A DNA stretch of 9,549 bases from an uncultured Lachnospiraceae bacterium (GTDB taxonomy: Bacteria; Bacillota; Clostridia; Lachnospirales; Lachnospiraceae), in contig CAJLUP010000069.1 of NCBI GenBank assembly GCA_905209865.1, positions 1 to 9,549 of the forward strand. Direction: 5' to 3'. How positions within the stretch are numbered: position 1 is the stretch's first letter; the number at the start of each line of letters is the position of its first letter. Position numbers and translations under genes: made by a program. Shown here one piece after another: positions 1-7,092 of this stretch. Under the pieces are notes generated by a model, which saw nothing but the letters and a program-made list of their open reading frames with translations, ran no database searches and was not told the origin of the DNA.

Positions 1-1622
1 CCCCCCGCGGACAGCACCGCCTTCTGATCTCTGCAAACGCTTCTCTTCCGCTTGTTTACCTTACAGACACAAATAAACCAAGCCCCATCACTGCGCCGAA
101 TTTTTGTATGCTTTTAAGAAAGCATATCAGCAACGGACGCATTGTCGAAATCTCGCAGCCAAAACTGGAACGGATCATTTGTTTTACGATCGAACATTTT
201 GACGAGCTTGGAGACCTTTGCAGAAAAAAACTTATCGTTGAGATTATGGGAAAACACAGTAATATCATTTTCTGTTCCGAGGACGGACTGATCATAGACA
301 GTATCAAACACGTTCCTGCCCAGATGAGTTCTGTCAGGGAAGTTCTGCCCGGACGGGAATATTTTATTCCGGATACGATGCACAAAAAAGATCCTATTGC
401 AACAGAATGGGAAGAATTTTTCCCGCTTATCTGTGAAAAACCGATGCCGGTGGCAAAAGCTCTATATACAAGTTTTACAGGTATCAGTCCGGTTACGGCC
501 GAAGAGATCTGCTTTCTTTCAGGTATCGACTCAGACATTCCGGCGAAAGAATATGACCACGACATCCTCTTTCATCTGTATACCCAGTTCACCATCTATT
601 TATCTGCGGTAAAAGAAGGAAAATTCGAACCAGCGATCTACTATGACAAGCAAGAACCGAAAGAATTTTCAGCTCTTGCACTCACCCATCTTACCGGATA
701 TGAAAAGAAACTCTTGCCTTCTGTGTGCGAAGTTCTTCTCACCTACTATTCGGAAAGAAGTCAAATCACACGGATTCGTCAAAAATCCGTCGATCTCAGA
801 CACATTATACAGATTGCGCTTGAAAGGAATCGAAAGAAATATGATCTGCAGACGCGTCAGCTAAAAGACACGGAAAACAGAGACAAATACAAAGTTTACG
901 GCGAACTGATCAACGCCTACGGATATGGTGTTCCCGAAGGGGCAAAACAGATGGAAGCGCTGAATTATTACACAAATGAAACCGTCACGATCCCTTTAGA
1001 TCCGACAAAAACTCCACAGGAAAATGCACAACGTTTTTTTGCAAAATACAACAAACAAAAACGAACCTTTGAAGCGCTTACTCAATTAAGTCAGGAAACA
1101 AAAGATGAGATCACATATCTCGAATCGATACAGACAGCTCTTGATATCGCAATGACAGAAGATGACCTTGCCGCCATTAAGGAAGAACTGTCTGAAACCG
1201 GATATATCCGCCGCAAAGCAGTCCGCAAAAAAATAAAACTGAAAAACGAACCGCTTCATTACCTTTCAAGCGACGGTTTTCATATGTATGTAGGAAAAAA
1301 CAACTTGCAAAACGATGCGCTTACATTTGATTTTGCTGCCGGCAACGACTGGTGGTTTCATGCAAAACAAGCTCCCGGCTCCCATGTAATCGTAAAGACA
1401 AACGGAGAAGAACTTCCTGACCGTACTTTTGAAGAAGCCGGACGGCTTGCCGCTTATTATTCAAGTATGCGCGGAAGCGAAAAAGTGGAAATCGACTATG
1501 TGGAAAAAAAGCATGTCAAAAAACCAAAAGGGGCAAAACCCGGATTTGTTGTTTACTACACAAATTATTCTCTGATCATCGACAGCGACATCCGTGATCT
1601 CCAGAAGATTTCAGGCGTATAA
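1..1622 (+). CDS. rqcH: RqcH / NFACT-family ribosome quality control protein, 5'-truncated by the window edge
   Basis: NFACT family protein (RqcH, Rqc2 homologue; formerly FbpA, fibronectin-binding-like). In Bacillus subtilis RqcH binds stalled 50S subunits and recruits tRNA-Ala to add C-terminal alanine tails. The frame is open from nucleotide 3 to the stop at 1620-1622, giving 539 visible codons. About 40 N-terminal residues lie outside, judging from my recall of the 570-residue B. subtilis protein. The ATG at 108 is internal: the codons before it already read as family sequence (LLISANASLP, then APNFCMLLRKH across the ATG). Numbering from that Met, one sees the rest of NFACT-N with EIMGKHSNII at 45-54, a helix-hairpin-helix stretch GISPVTAEEI at 125-134, a charged helical middle around 215-345, and the NFACT-R domain from about 382 with VGKNNLQND, WWFHAKQAPGSHV and HVKKPKGAKPGF. 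The D97-R98 pair of B. subtilis is Glu-Arg here (nt 168-173). The gene is convergent with the DUF815 gene. Confidence 0.95.
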   Translation, partial: PRGQHRLLISANASLPLVYLTDTNKPSPITAPNFCMLLRKHISNGRIVEISQPKLERIICFTIEHFDELGDLCRKKLIVEIMGKHSNIIFCSEDGLIIDSIKHVPAQMSSVREVLPGREYFIPDTMHKKDPIATEWEEFFPLICEKPMPVAKALYTSFTGISPVTAEEICFLSGIDSDIPAKEYDHDILFHLYTQFTIYLSAVKEGKFEPAIYYDKQEPKEFSALALTHLTGYEKKLLPSVCEVLLTYYSERSQITRIRQKSVDLRHIIQIALERNRKKYDLQTRQLKDTENRDKYKVYGELINAYGYGVPEGAKQMEALNYYTNETVTIPLDPTKTPQENAQRFFAKYNKQKRTFEALTQLSQETKDEITYLESIQTALDIAMTEDDLAAIKEELSETGYIRRKAVRKKIKLKNEPLHYLSSDGFHMYVGKNNLQNDALTFDFAAGNDWWFHAKQAPGSHVIVKTNGEELPDRTFEEAGRLAAYYSSMRGSEKVEIDYVEKKHVKKPKGAKPGFVVYYTNYSLIIDSDIRDLQKISGV

Positions 1623-1660
1623 AATTTCGGATATCTAAAGAATATCTAAAACTTCAGATC

Positions 1661-1725
1661 TATAAAATTTCAGGCGTCAGACATTCTCAAAACACTGATG
1701 AATGTCTGACGCCTGTTTCATTCTC
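1661..1725. terminator. Bidirectional intrinsic terminator between rqcH and the DUF815 ATPase gene
   Basis: A perfect 16-bp inverted repeat has arms at 1671-1686 (caggcgtcagacattc) and 1700-1715, with a 13-nt loop. On the plus strand it is followed by tttcattctctctt, a broken T tract. On the minus strand it is followed by aaattttata. It lies between two convergent genes, so it can end both rqcH and the pheA-DUF815 transcript. The stem is strong but both U tracts are imperfect. Confidence 0.8.
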
Positions 1726-1799
1726 TCTTGAAAGATACTCAATACACTTCTGCGCCGTTAATTCTGCCCCAAAAGATAATCAATAAACTGCTGCGCCGT
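1718..1799 (-). repeat. Degenerate 41-bp tandem duplication across the 3' end of the DUF815 gene
   Basis: Two directly abutting 41-nt units, 1759-1799 (the last 13 sense codons plus two bases of the stop) and 1718-1758 (beyond the stop), match at 32 of 41 positions by eye. Both begin, on the minus strand, with ACGGCGCAG. Unit one encodes TAQQFIDYLLGQN and then the stop. Unit two, read in its own frame, encodes TAQKCIEYLSREN, so its similarity extends to protein level, but it is shifted out of frame because 41 is not a multiple of three. Confidence 0.85.
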
Positions 1800-3050
1800 C
1801 CTTCCTGAAAGGCCGCCGTGAGCCAGTTCCCATTTATTTGCTTCCAAAAACAGTTCTTCTTCCGGCATGTCTATTTTATTCTTCTGTGCAAGCGCACGGA
1901 CGATCTGCCGGAACTCCTTCTTGTCAGGAGAGCCAAAATAAATTGTCACACCGAACCTTGCCACAAGCGATAATTTTTCCTGAACCGTATCGTTCGTATG
2001 TAAATCTTCATCTCTGTCAGCCTTATCCCGGAACGTCTCACGGATCAGATGACGCCTGTTTGAGGTCGCATAAATCAAAACATTATCCGGTTTTCTCTCC
2101 AATCCGCCTTCAATCACCGCTTTTAAATATTTATATTCGATCTCGAACTCTTCAAAAGACAGATCGTCCATATAGATGATGAATTTGTAATTACGATTTT
2201 TAATCTGTGCGATCACATCATTTAAATCTTGAAATTGATGTTTATACACCTCGATCATCCGAAGTCCCTGATCATAATATTGATTCAAGATCGCTTTGAT
2301 CGAAGAAGACTTTCCTGTACCGGCATCTCCGAATAACAGGCAATTATTCGCCTTTTTTCCTTTTACAAAAGCTTCTGTATTATCCGTCAGTTTCTTTTTC
2401 GCGATCTCATAACCTACAAGATCGTCAAGATGCACATGTGCAATATTTGTGATCGGTTCCACAGACATCTCTTGGCCTTCTGGATGATCGATCCGAAACG
2501 CTTTGTGAAGTCCCAGCTTTCCAACGCCGAATTCTTTGTAAAACTGTGTCATCTTTCTCTTAAAATCAACTGCATCCCCGGATGAGCCAAGTCCCTGCGA
2601 AAGAGTACAGATCCGGTCCCGAACCCGTCGATTAAAGACTTTCCCTGCATTGCTTGTATTCTTATAATCAAAAAGGATCTGCATACATTCTGCCGAAAGT
2701 TGTCGCTCCATTTTCTGAAAATCGTAATCAAACAATTCTTTAAAAATCTGAAAATCATGAAGGGCAATTTCATTAATGCTTCCGTCAATTTCCCCAACGA
2801 TCTCACATGATGTACTGTAAGCATTTTCATCGTTAACAAGAAGAAATGTCAGATATGTATGCCAAAGATTTCCCTCAAACCCATGACTTACGGAAAGCTC
2901 CAATATTTCATTCATACATTCGTAAAGAAGACTTCTTAAATCCTCCCTGTTATAATATTCATTCTCACAGTTTTCCATAAGAAATGTCATATCCTGCAAG
3001 ATCTCGCCATGCTCCATATTTTTATACAGCATCAGTTCATTTGTACGCAT
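1758..3050 (-). CDS. DUF815-family ATP-binding protein (AAA-type P-loop ATPase), function unknown
   Basis: A 430-residue P-loop ATPase that I place in the DUF815 family (AAA-like). The cellular role is not established. The N-terminal 180 residues are helical, acidic and without a recognised motif. The ATPase part runs from about residue 205 (VHLDDLVGYEIAKKKL). Walker A is GDAGTGKSS at 241-249, and Walker B is FIIYMDDLSFE at 290-300. A sensor-1-like YATSNRRHL lies at 327-335 and an Arg-bearing SLVARFG at 361-367, with a small helical lid to the C-terminus. There is no signal peptide or membrane segment, so it is probably cytoplasmic. The start is supported by GGAAGGAGAG about 10 nt upstream. 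It follows pheA by 43 bp on the same strand with no terminator between, so co-transcription is likely. Its 3' end is duplicated out of frame downstream of the stop. A partner or substrate cannot be deduced from sequence. Confidence 0.9.
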   Translation of the reverse strand: MRTNELMLYKNMEHGEILQDMTFLMENCENEYYNREDLRSLLYECMNEILELSVSHGFEGNLWHTYLTFLLVNDENAYSTSCEIVGEIDGSINEIALHDFQIFKELFDYDFQKMERQLSAECMQILFDYKNTSNAGKVFNRRVRDRICTLSQGLGSSGDAVDFKRKMTQFYKEFGVGKLGLHKAFRIDHPEGQEMSVEPITNIAHVHLDDLVGYEIAKKKLTDNTEAFVKGKKANNCLLFGDAGTGKSSSIKAILNQYYDQGLRMIEVYKHQFQDLNDVIAQIKNRNYKFIIYMDDLSFEEFEIEYKYLKAVIEGGLERKPDNVLIYATSNRRHLIRETFRDKADRDEDLHTNDTVQEKLSLVARFGVTIYFGSPDKKEFRQIVRALAQKNKIDMPEEELFLEANKWELAHGGLSGRTAQQFIDYLLGQN

Positions 3051-3093
3051 TTTCTGCTCTCTCCTTCCGCCCTCTTATATCTTGGCACTTCTA

Positions 3094-4224
3094 TCAATAA
3101 TTTCCGAGTATTTTCAGATTCATTGCCTCTTCCCGAAGTCCCCTGATCGCATTTTTTACAGCAGGATCTTCCAAATTCCCCTCAAAATCAACAAAGAAGC
3201 AATATTCCCACGGACGTCCTTTGATTGGACGCGAGGCAATCTTTGTCATATTCAGATCATTGTATATAAAATGAGATAAAATTCCGTACAGCGATCCGCT
3301 TTGATGCGGTGATTCAAACCGAATACTGATTTTGGAAGCTTCTTTCAAAAAGATTTTCTGATTCGTCACAACAATAAAACGTGTGGAATTGTCTTCATCA
3401 TTATTGATCCCATCAACAAGAATTTCCAGCCCATGTACTTTCGCCGCATAGGAGCTGCATACCGCAGCCTGTGAAATATCCTGCTCCTCAATCACTTTTT
3501 TCGCTGCGATGGCAGTATTGACAACACTGATCTTCTGCCAATCTCCATGCTCATCTAAAAAATCTGACGTCTGCATGAGAGCCTCGGTTTTCGAATACAC
3601 TTTTTTTATGTCCGAAAGTGCCGCCCCAGGCAGCCCTGATAATGTATGCACGATCGGAAGGATCGTCTCTGCCACAATATAATTTTCAAATTCATCAAGC
3701 AGATCATACATTTCATTCACCGCACCTGCCGTAGAATTCTCAATCGGAAGCACTGCATAGTCAGCCGAACCTTCCTCTATCGCTTCCATTGCCTCCCGAA
3801 ACGTTCTTACATGGAAGCTGTTTACGCCCTGTCCAAAGAACTGGTACATCGCAGCCTGAGAGTAAGCTCCCTCCGTCCCCTGAAATACAACGCGTGCATT
3901 CTCCCGATCCAAATCATCAACCCTGATAAACGGAAGACGTCCAAGCGCTCCCGCCTCCACAAGCTGACTGTATTGAAGTTTGCGGCTCATAGACATAAGC
4001 TGCTGATACAGCTCCTGTATCCCTTTCTTATTAAACTCACCGTCCACTTTCGACATAACATCTGAAAGTTTTTCTCTCTCCCGTTGTCTGTCAAACACTT
4101 TTTTTCCTGATTTTACTTTATATTCTCCGACTTTCCGGCAAACTTCCATTCGATCTTCATAAAGTCTTGCGATCTCATCATCTATCTTATCCAGTTTTCC
4201 TCTTAACTCATCCAGCGCTGTCAT
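3094..4224 (-). CDS. pheA: Bifunctional chorismate mutase / prephenate dehydratase (P-protein)
   Basis: Converts chorismate to prephenate and prephenate to phenylpyruvate, the late steps of phenylalanine synthesis (cytoplasmic). The protein has 376 residues with three domains. The AroQ-type chorismate mutase (about 1-88) has R8, R25, K36 and D45, which match E. coli R11, R28, K39 and D48 at constant offset. The prephenate dehydratase (about 111-290) has GTEGAYSQAA at 116-125, VLPIENSTAGAV at 158-169 and STRFIVV at 280-286. A C-terminal ACT domain (about 298-376) has SGSLYGIL at 309-316 and ASRPIKG at 330-336, equivalent to the Phe-binding GAL and ESRP motifs, so feedback inhibition by phenylalanine is expected. 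I chose the ATG at 4224 over an upstream in-frame ATG at 4380 because the mutase domain begins exactly there and GGAGG sits 6 nt before it. The gene ends with tandem stops TGA-TAG. In the usual YSHPQAL segment this protein reads YSKTEAL (210-216), a minor deviation. Confidence 0.97.
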   Translation of the reverse strand: MTALDELRGKLDKIDDEIARLYEDRMEVCRKVGEYKVKSGKKVFDRQREREKLSDVMSKVDGEFNKKGIQELYQQLMSMSRKLQYSQLVEAGALGRLPFIRVDDLDRENARVVFQGTEGAYSQAAMYQFFGQGVNSFHVRTFREAMEAIEEGSADYAVLPIENSTAGAVNEMYDLLDEFENYIVAETILPIVHTLSGLPGAALSDIKKVYSKTEALMQTSDFLDEHGDWQKISVVNTAIAAKKVIEEQDISQAAVCSSYAAKVHGLEILVDGINNDEDNSTRFIVVTNQKIFLKEASKISIRFESPHQSGSLYGILSHFIYNDLNMTKIASRPIKGRPWEYCFFVDFEGNLEDPAVKNAIRGLREEAMNLKILGNY

Positions 4225-4230
4225 TTTTTT

Positions 4231-4235
4231 CCTCC
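4231..4235 (-). promoter_or_regulatory. Shine-Dalgarno site deciding the pheA start
   Basis: Minus-strand GGAGG stands 6 nt from the ATG at 4224. The alternative ATG at 4380 would add 52 residues with no family similarity and would read through this site and the AT-rich promoter region. Confidence 0.85.
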
Positions 4236-4256
4236 GATGCCCCCAAATTTTTCTTT

Positions 4257-4302
4257 TCTCAACAGTATAGTATATTTTTTTCTCAAAATCTACATTTCTG
4301 TA
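4257..4302 (-). promoter_or_regulatory. Probable pheA promoter region
   Basis: Minus-strand TATACTATACT (plus coordinates 4264-4274) contains two overlapping copies of a good -10 hexamer, TATACT, preceded by a seven-A run. No convincing -35 lies 16-18 bp upstream. A small inverted repeat, TACA-GAAA-TGTA (4291-4302), sits about where a -35 or an operator would be. Transcription from here would give a leader of about 30 nt, too short for a T-box or a peptide attenuator. Confidence 0.4.
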
Positions 4303-4403
4303 AAAATATCTAAATATAAAAGCAGAATCCCACGATTCCCAAGACCGTTTATAACACAGATTCCGGCATCCCTCTTCCAAACATACTCCGGGGAAGTTTA
4401 CAG

Positions 4404-4432
4404 TTGAAAAGGAACAGATTTTAGTATATTAT
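4404..4432 (+). promoter_or_regulatory. Sigma-A-type promoter of pyrBI
   Basis: TTGAAA (4404-4409), a 17-bp spacer, then TATTAT (4427-4432) form a good sigma-A-like promoter. The start point would be near 4439, leaving a leader of roughly 20 nt that is mostly the Shine-Dalgarno AGGAGG (4446-4451, 6 nt before the ATG). There is no room for a PyrR-binding attenuator or leader peptide. Confidence 0.7.
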
Positions 4433-4457
4433 AAATAAAGATTTTAGGAGGTTTTGT

Positions 4458-5378
4458 ATGAGACATTTAATGAGTCCGCTGGACTTTTCAGTGGAAGAAC
4501 TTGACAAACTGCTGGATCTTGCTCAGGATATCGAAGCACATCCGGCAAAATATGCACATGCCTGTGCAGGGAAGAAACTTGCAACACTATTTTATGAACC
4601 GAGCACAAGAACCCGGTTGAGTCATGAGGCAGCTATGTTGAATTTAGGCGGAAGCATTATGGGCTTTTCTTCCGCTGATTCCAGCTCCGCGGCAAAAGGA
4701 GAAAGTGTATCAGACACGATCCGCACCATTTCCTGTTATGCCGACATCTGCGCCATGAGACATCCGAAAGAAGGAGCTCCTATGGTTGCCTGTCAGCACT
4801 CCTCGATTCCGGTCATCAACGCAGGGGACGGCGGACATCAGCATCCGACACAGACATTGACCGACCTGCTTACAATCCGCAATGTAAAAGGGCGTCTTGG
4901 AAATATGACGATCGGTCTGTGCGGCGACTTAAAGTTCGGACGTACCGTTCACTCTTTGATCAACGCACTTGTGAGATATGAAGGTATCCGGTTTATTCTG
5001 ATTTCTCCTGAGGAATTAAGACTTCCCGAATACATTCGCCACGAAGTGCTTGACCGAAAAAATATTCCTTATGAAGAAGTCGTTCGCTTAGAAGATGCAA
5101 TGCCGAATCTGGATATTCTCTATATGACAAGGGTTCAGAAAGAACGTTTTTTTAACGAAGAAGATTATGTCCGCATGAAAGATTTCTACATACTTGACAA
5201 AGCAAAAATGAAACTTGCGCCGGAAGATATGTATGTGCTCCATCCTCTTCCGCGAGTAAACGAAATTTCAACGGAAGTCGACAACGACCCTCGCGCCGCT
5301 TATTTCCGCCAGGTTCAATACGGCGTATATGTACGTATGGCACTGATTCTCACACTGCTTGAAATTCATGTTGACTGA
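4458..5378 (+). CDS. pyrB: Aspartate carbamoyltransferase, catalytic subunit
   Basis: Catalyses carbamoyl phosphate plus L-aspartate to N-carbamoyl-L-aspartate, the committed step of pyrimidine synthesis. The 306-residue length is typical of PyrB. The N-terminal carbamoyl-phosphate domain carries FYEPSTRTR at 45-53, SSAAKGES at 76-83 (K80 is the Lys donated by the neighbouring subunit) and HQHPTQTLTDLL at 127-138. The aspartate domain carries GDLKFGRTVHSL at 156-167, a TRVQKER loop at 224-230 and HPLPR at 262-266. The start is fixed by AGGAGG 6 nt upstream. pyrI follows 20 bp after the stop, so the product is expected to assemble as the class B dodecamer-type enzyme (catalytic trimers plus regulatory dimers), as in E. 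coli. No other pyr gene is present in the window. Confidence 0.98.
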   Translation: MRHLMSPLDFSVEELDKLLDLAQDIEAHPAKYAHACAGKKLATLFYEPSTRTRLSHEAAMLNLGGSIMGFSSADSSSAAKGESVSDTIRTISCYADICAMRHPKEGAPMVACQHSSIPVINAGDGGHQHPTQTLTDLLTIRNVKGRLGNMTIGLCGDLKFGRTVHSLINALVRYEGIRFILISPEELRLPEYIRHEVLDRKNIPYEEVVRLEDAMPNLDILYMTRVQKERFFNEEDYVRMKDFYILDKAKMKLAPEDMYVLHPLPRVNEISTEVDNDPRAAYFRQVQYGVYVRMALILTLLEIHVD

Positions 5379-5398
5379 GAAAGGAAAAGGAACAGATC

Positions 5399-5842
5399 AT
5401 GGTTAAAAACACATTGAATGTCGGAAGCATTACAGAAGGCTTCGTACTTGATCACATTGAAGCCGGAAAAAGTATGGAGATCTACAAATATCTCCATCTT
5501 GATAAACTGGACTGCTGCGTCGCGATTATCAAAAATGCCCGCAGCAATAAAATGGGGAAAAAAGACATTATGAAGATCGAATGTCCCATTGATTTTATGG
5601 ATCTTGATATCTTAGGATTTATCGATCATAATATCACGGTAAATATTATCGAAAACGAGCAGATTGTCAGCAAGAAACAGCTTACCCTTCCAAAAGAGAT
5701 CCGAAATGTTATTCGCTGTAAGAATCCACGCTGCATTACTTCGATCGAACAGGAACTGGATCACGTTTTCGTCCTGACAGATGAAGAAAACCAAATCTAT
5801 CGCTGCAAATACTGCGAAGAAAAATACCGCAGACAAAGATAA
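5399..5842 (+). CDS. pyrI: Aspartate carbamoyltransferase, regulatory subunit
   Basis: The nucleotide-sensing regulatory chain of aspartate carbamoyltransferase, which has no catalytic activity. It is 147 residues long, close to the usual 150. The N-terminal allosteric domain (about 1-98) starts with SITEGFVLDHIEAGKS, in which D18-H19-I20 match the nucleotide-site region of E. coli PyrI. The C-terminal zinc domain has the full four-cysteine set, C107, C112, C136 and C139 (CKNPRC and CKYC), which holds zinc and contacts PyrB. Effector response (CTP or UTP inhibition, ATP activation) is presumed by homology only. The start ATG has AAGGAAAAGG 8 nt upstream. It is the last gene of the pyrBI operon, with a hairpin 16 nt past the stop. 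Confidence 0.97.
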   Translation: MVKNTLNVGSITEGFVLDHIEAGKSMEIYKYLHLDKLDCCVAIIKNARSNKMGKKDIMKIECPIDFMDLDILGFIDHNITVNIIENEQIVSKKQLTLPKEIRNVIRCKNPRCITSIEQELDHVFVLTDEENQIYRCKYCEEKYRRQR

Positions 5843-5857
5843 ACTTCCCCTGTATTC

Positions 5858-5920
5858 AAAAAAGGAAATGAATGGCTGCCAAACACACTTGACTCCCCGT
5901 TCATTTCCTTTTCTATTTCT
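5858..5920. terminator. Bidirectional intrinsic terminator between pyrI and the DAHP synthase gene
   Basis: A 13-bp inverted repeat has arms at 5860-5872 (aaaaggaaatgaa) and 5900-5912. It is extended inward by two G-C pairs and one G-U pair, leaving a 21-nt loop. The right arm ends in tttt followed by ctatttct. The left flank is six A's, giving a U run on the minus strand. It therefore suits both of the convergent genes that flank it. Confidence 0.75.
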
Positions 5921-5955
5921 CAAAAACTTATTCAACGCTTTTACTATCTTTAGTA

Positions 5956-6987
5956 CTAACACTCTTCTGCGATCTTATAGATCAATCTTTCCGTATCTTC
6001 CCATCCAAGACACGGATCTGTGATCGATTTTCCATAGATGCGGTTTTCCTCGATTTTTTGACAGCCTTCTTCCAAATAACTCTCGATCATAACACCTTTG
6101 ATCAATTTTTTTAATTCGCTGTTATAATTTCTGCTATGCAGCACCTCGCTGACAATTCGAATCTGCTCTTTAAACTGTTTATTGGAATTTGAATGGTTCG
6201 CGTCAATGATCGCCGCCGGATTTTTCAAATCTCTTTGCTGATACATGTCAGAAAGACGGATCAGATCTTCATAATGATAGTTCGGAATACATGTTCCGTA
6301 TTTATCGACTCCACCGCGCAAAATTACATGTGCAAGATCATTTCCGTCAGTCGTCACATCCATTCCTCTGTAAATAAAAGAATGAGAACTCTGCGCTGCC
6401 ACTACGGAATTAAGCATCACAGAAAAATCTCCACTCGTCGGATTTTTCATTCCGACCGGAATATCCATTGAACTGGCTGTCAGACGATGCTGCTGATTTT
6501 CCACAGATCTGGCACCGATTGCCTCATATGACAAAATATCATCGAGATAACTTCTGTTTTCAGGATATAACATCTCGTCTGCCCCTGTAAGTTCACTTTC
6601 CTCGATTGCTCTGATATGCATCTTTCGAATGGCAATGATCCCGGCCAAAAGATCCGGCGCTTCATCCGGCTTTGGCTGATGCAGCATCCCTTTATATCCC
6701 TCGCCTGTTGTTCGCGGCTTATTCGTATAAATTCTCGGAACGATCATCAAACGATCTGATACTTTTTCATTCACTTTTGCTAATCTTGATACATATTCAC
6801 ATACTGAATCTTCATTATCCGCCGAACACGGACCGACAATTACAAGAAACTTGTCTGACTTTCCTTCAAAAATCTGCCGTATTTCCTTATCTCTTTCTTC
6901 TTTGATCCTGAGAATTTCCGAAGGAATCGGATATTCTGCTTTCAAATCTGCCGGAATCGGAAGATGCGCGTTTATTTTCATACCCAT
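5956..6987 (-). CDS. aroF: 3-deoxy-7-phosphoheptulonate (DAHP) synthase, type I (AroFGH class)
   Basis: Condenses phosphoenolpyruvate and erythrose 4-phosphate, the first step of the shikimate pathway. The protein has 343 residues, about the usual length for the AroF/G/H class. Motifs in order: VGPCSADN at 51-58, KPRTTGEGYKG at 90-100, GARSVENQQHR at 158-168, PVGMKNPTSGD at 177-187, DANHSNSNK at 262-270 and IESYLEEG at 301-308. The metal ligands correspond to C54, H265, E302 and D324 (E. coli AroG C61, H268, E302, D326). I chose the first ATG (6987) over the third codon because AGGAGAG (6994-7000) is well spaced for it. Allosteric specificity (Phe, Tyr or Trp) cannot be read with confidence, so the symbol aroF is generic. 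The gene is convergent with pyrBI and lies about 105 bp downstream of rnpB. Confidence 0.95.
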   Translation of the reverse strand: MGMKINAHLPIPADLKAEYPIPSEILRIKEERDKEIRQIFEGKSDKFLVIVGPCSADNEDSVCEYVSRLAKVNEKVSDRLMIVPRIYTNKPRTTGEGYKGMLHQPKPDEAPDLLAGIIAIRKMHIRAIEESELTGADEMLYPENRSYLDDILSYEAIGARSVENQQHRLTASSMDIPVGMKNPTSGDFSVMLNSVVAAQSSHSFIYRGMDVTTDGNDLAHVILRGGVDKYGTCIPNYHYEDLIRLSDMYQQRDLKNPAAIIDANHSNSNKQFKEQIRIVSEVLHSRNYNSELKKLIKGVMIESYLEEGCQKIEENRIYGKSITDPCLGWEDTERLIYKIAEEC

Positions 6988-7004
6988 TGCTTTCTCTCCT
7001 GTCT

Positions 7005-7038
7005 ATTATAAAATAATCATCCTTTCAACTGACTGCAA
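7005..7038 (-). promoter_or_regulatory. Candidate promoter of the DAHP synthase gene
   Basis: Minus-strand TTGCAG (7033-7038), a 17-bp spacer and TATTTT (7010-7015) form a passable sigma-A promoter with a leader of about 15-20 nt. A better -10 hexamer, TATAAT (7005-7010), lies just downstream, but it has no matching -35 and would start transcription inside the Shine-Dalgarno. Read-through from rnpB is an alternative. Confidence 0.35.
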
Positions 7039-7092
7039 ATAATTTTACCGAATTACAGCTTTATACTGCTAAAGTAGAAAGGGGAAATAAAA

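Noticed and set aside
108..110. ATG at 108 as the true start of rqcH
   Set aside because: The frame is open to the left edge and the preceding 35 codons align with the NFACT N-terminal domain. This Met corresponds to an internal Met of the family (CMLLRKH).
4225..4380. N-terminal extension of pheA from the ATG at 4380 (52 extra residues)
   Set aside because: The extension has no family similarity and crosses the AT-rich promoter-like region. The ATG at 4224 has an ideal Shine-Dalgarno and begins the mutase domain.
4225..4457. T-box or other riboswitch in the pheA-pyrB divergent region
   Set aside because: Neither strand shows a T-box TGGNACCGCG element or a terminator/antiterminator pair. 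Short inverted repeats such as GAATC-ccac-GATTC (near 4325) are too weak to call.
6988..7092. Riboswitch or separate small RNA between rnpB and the DAHP synthase gene
   Set aside because: The stretch is only 105 bp, AT-rich, with hairpins of five pairs or fewer. Apart from the candidate promoter and Shine-Dalgarno I see nothing there.
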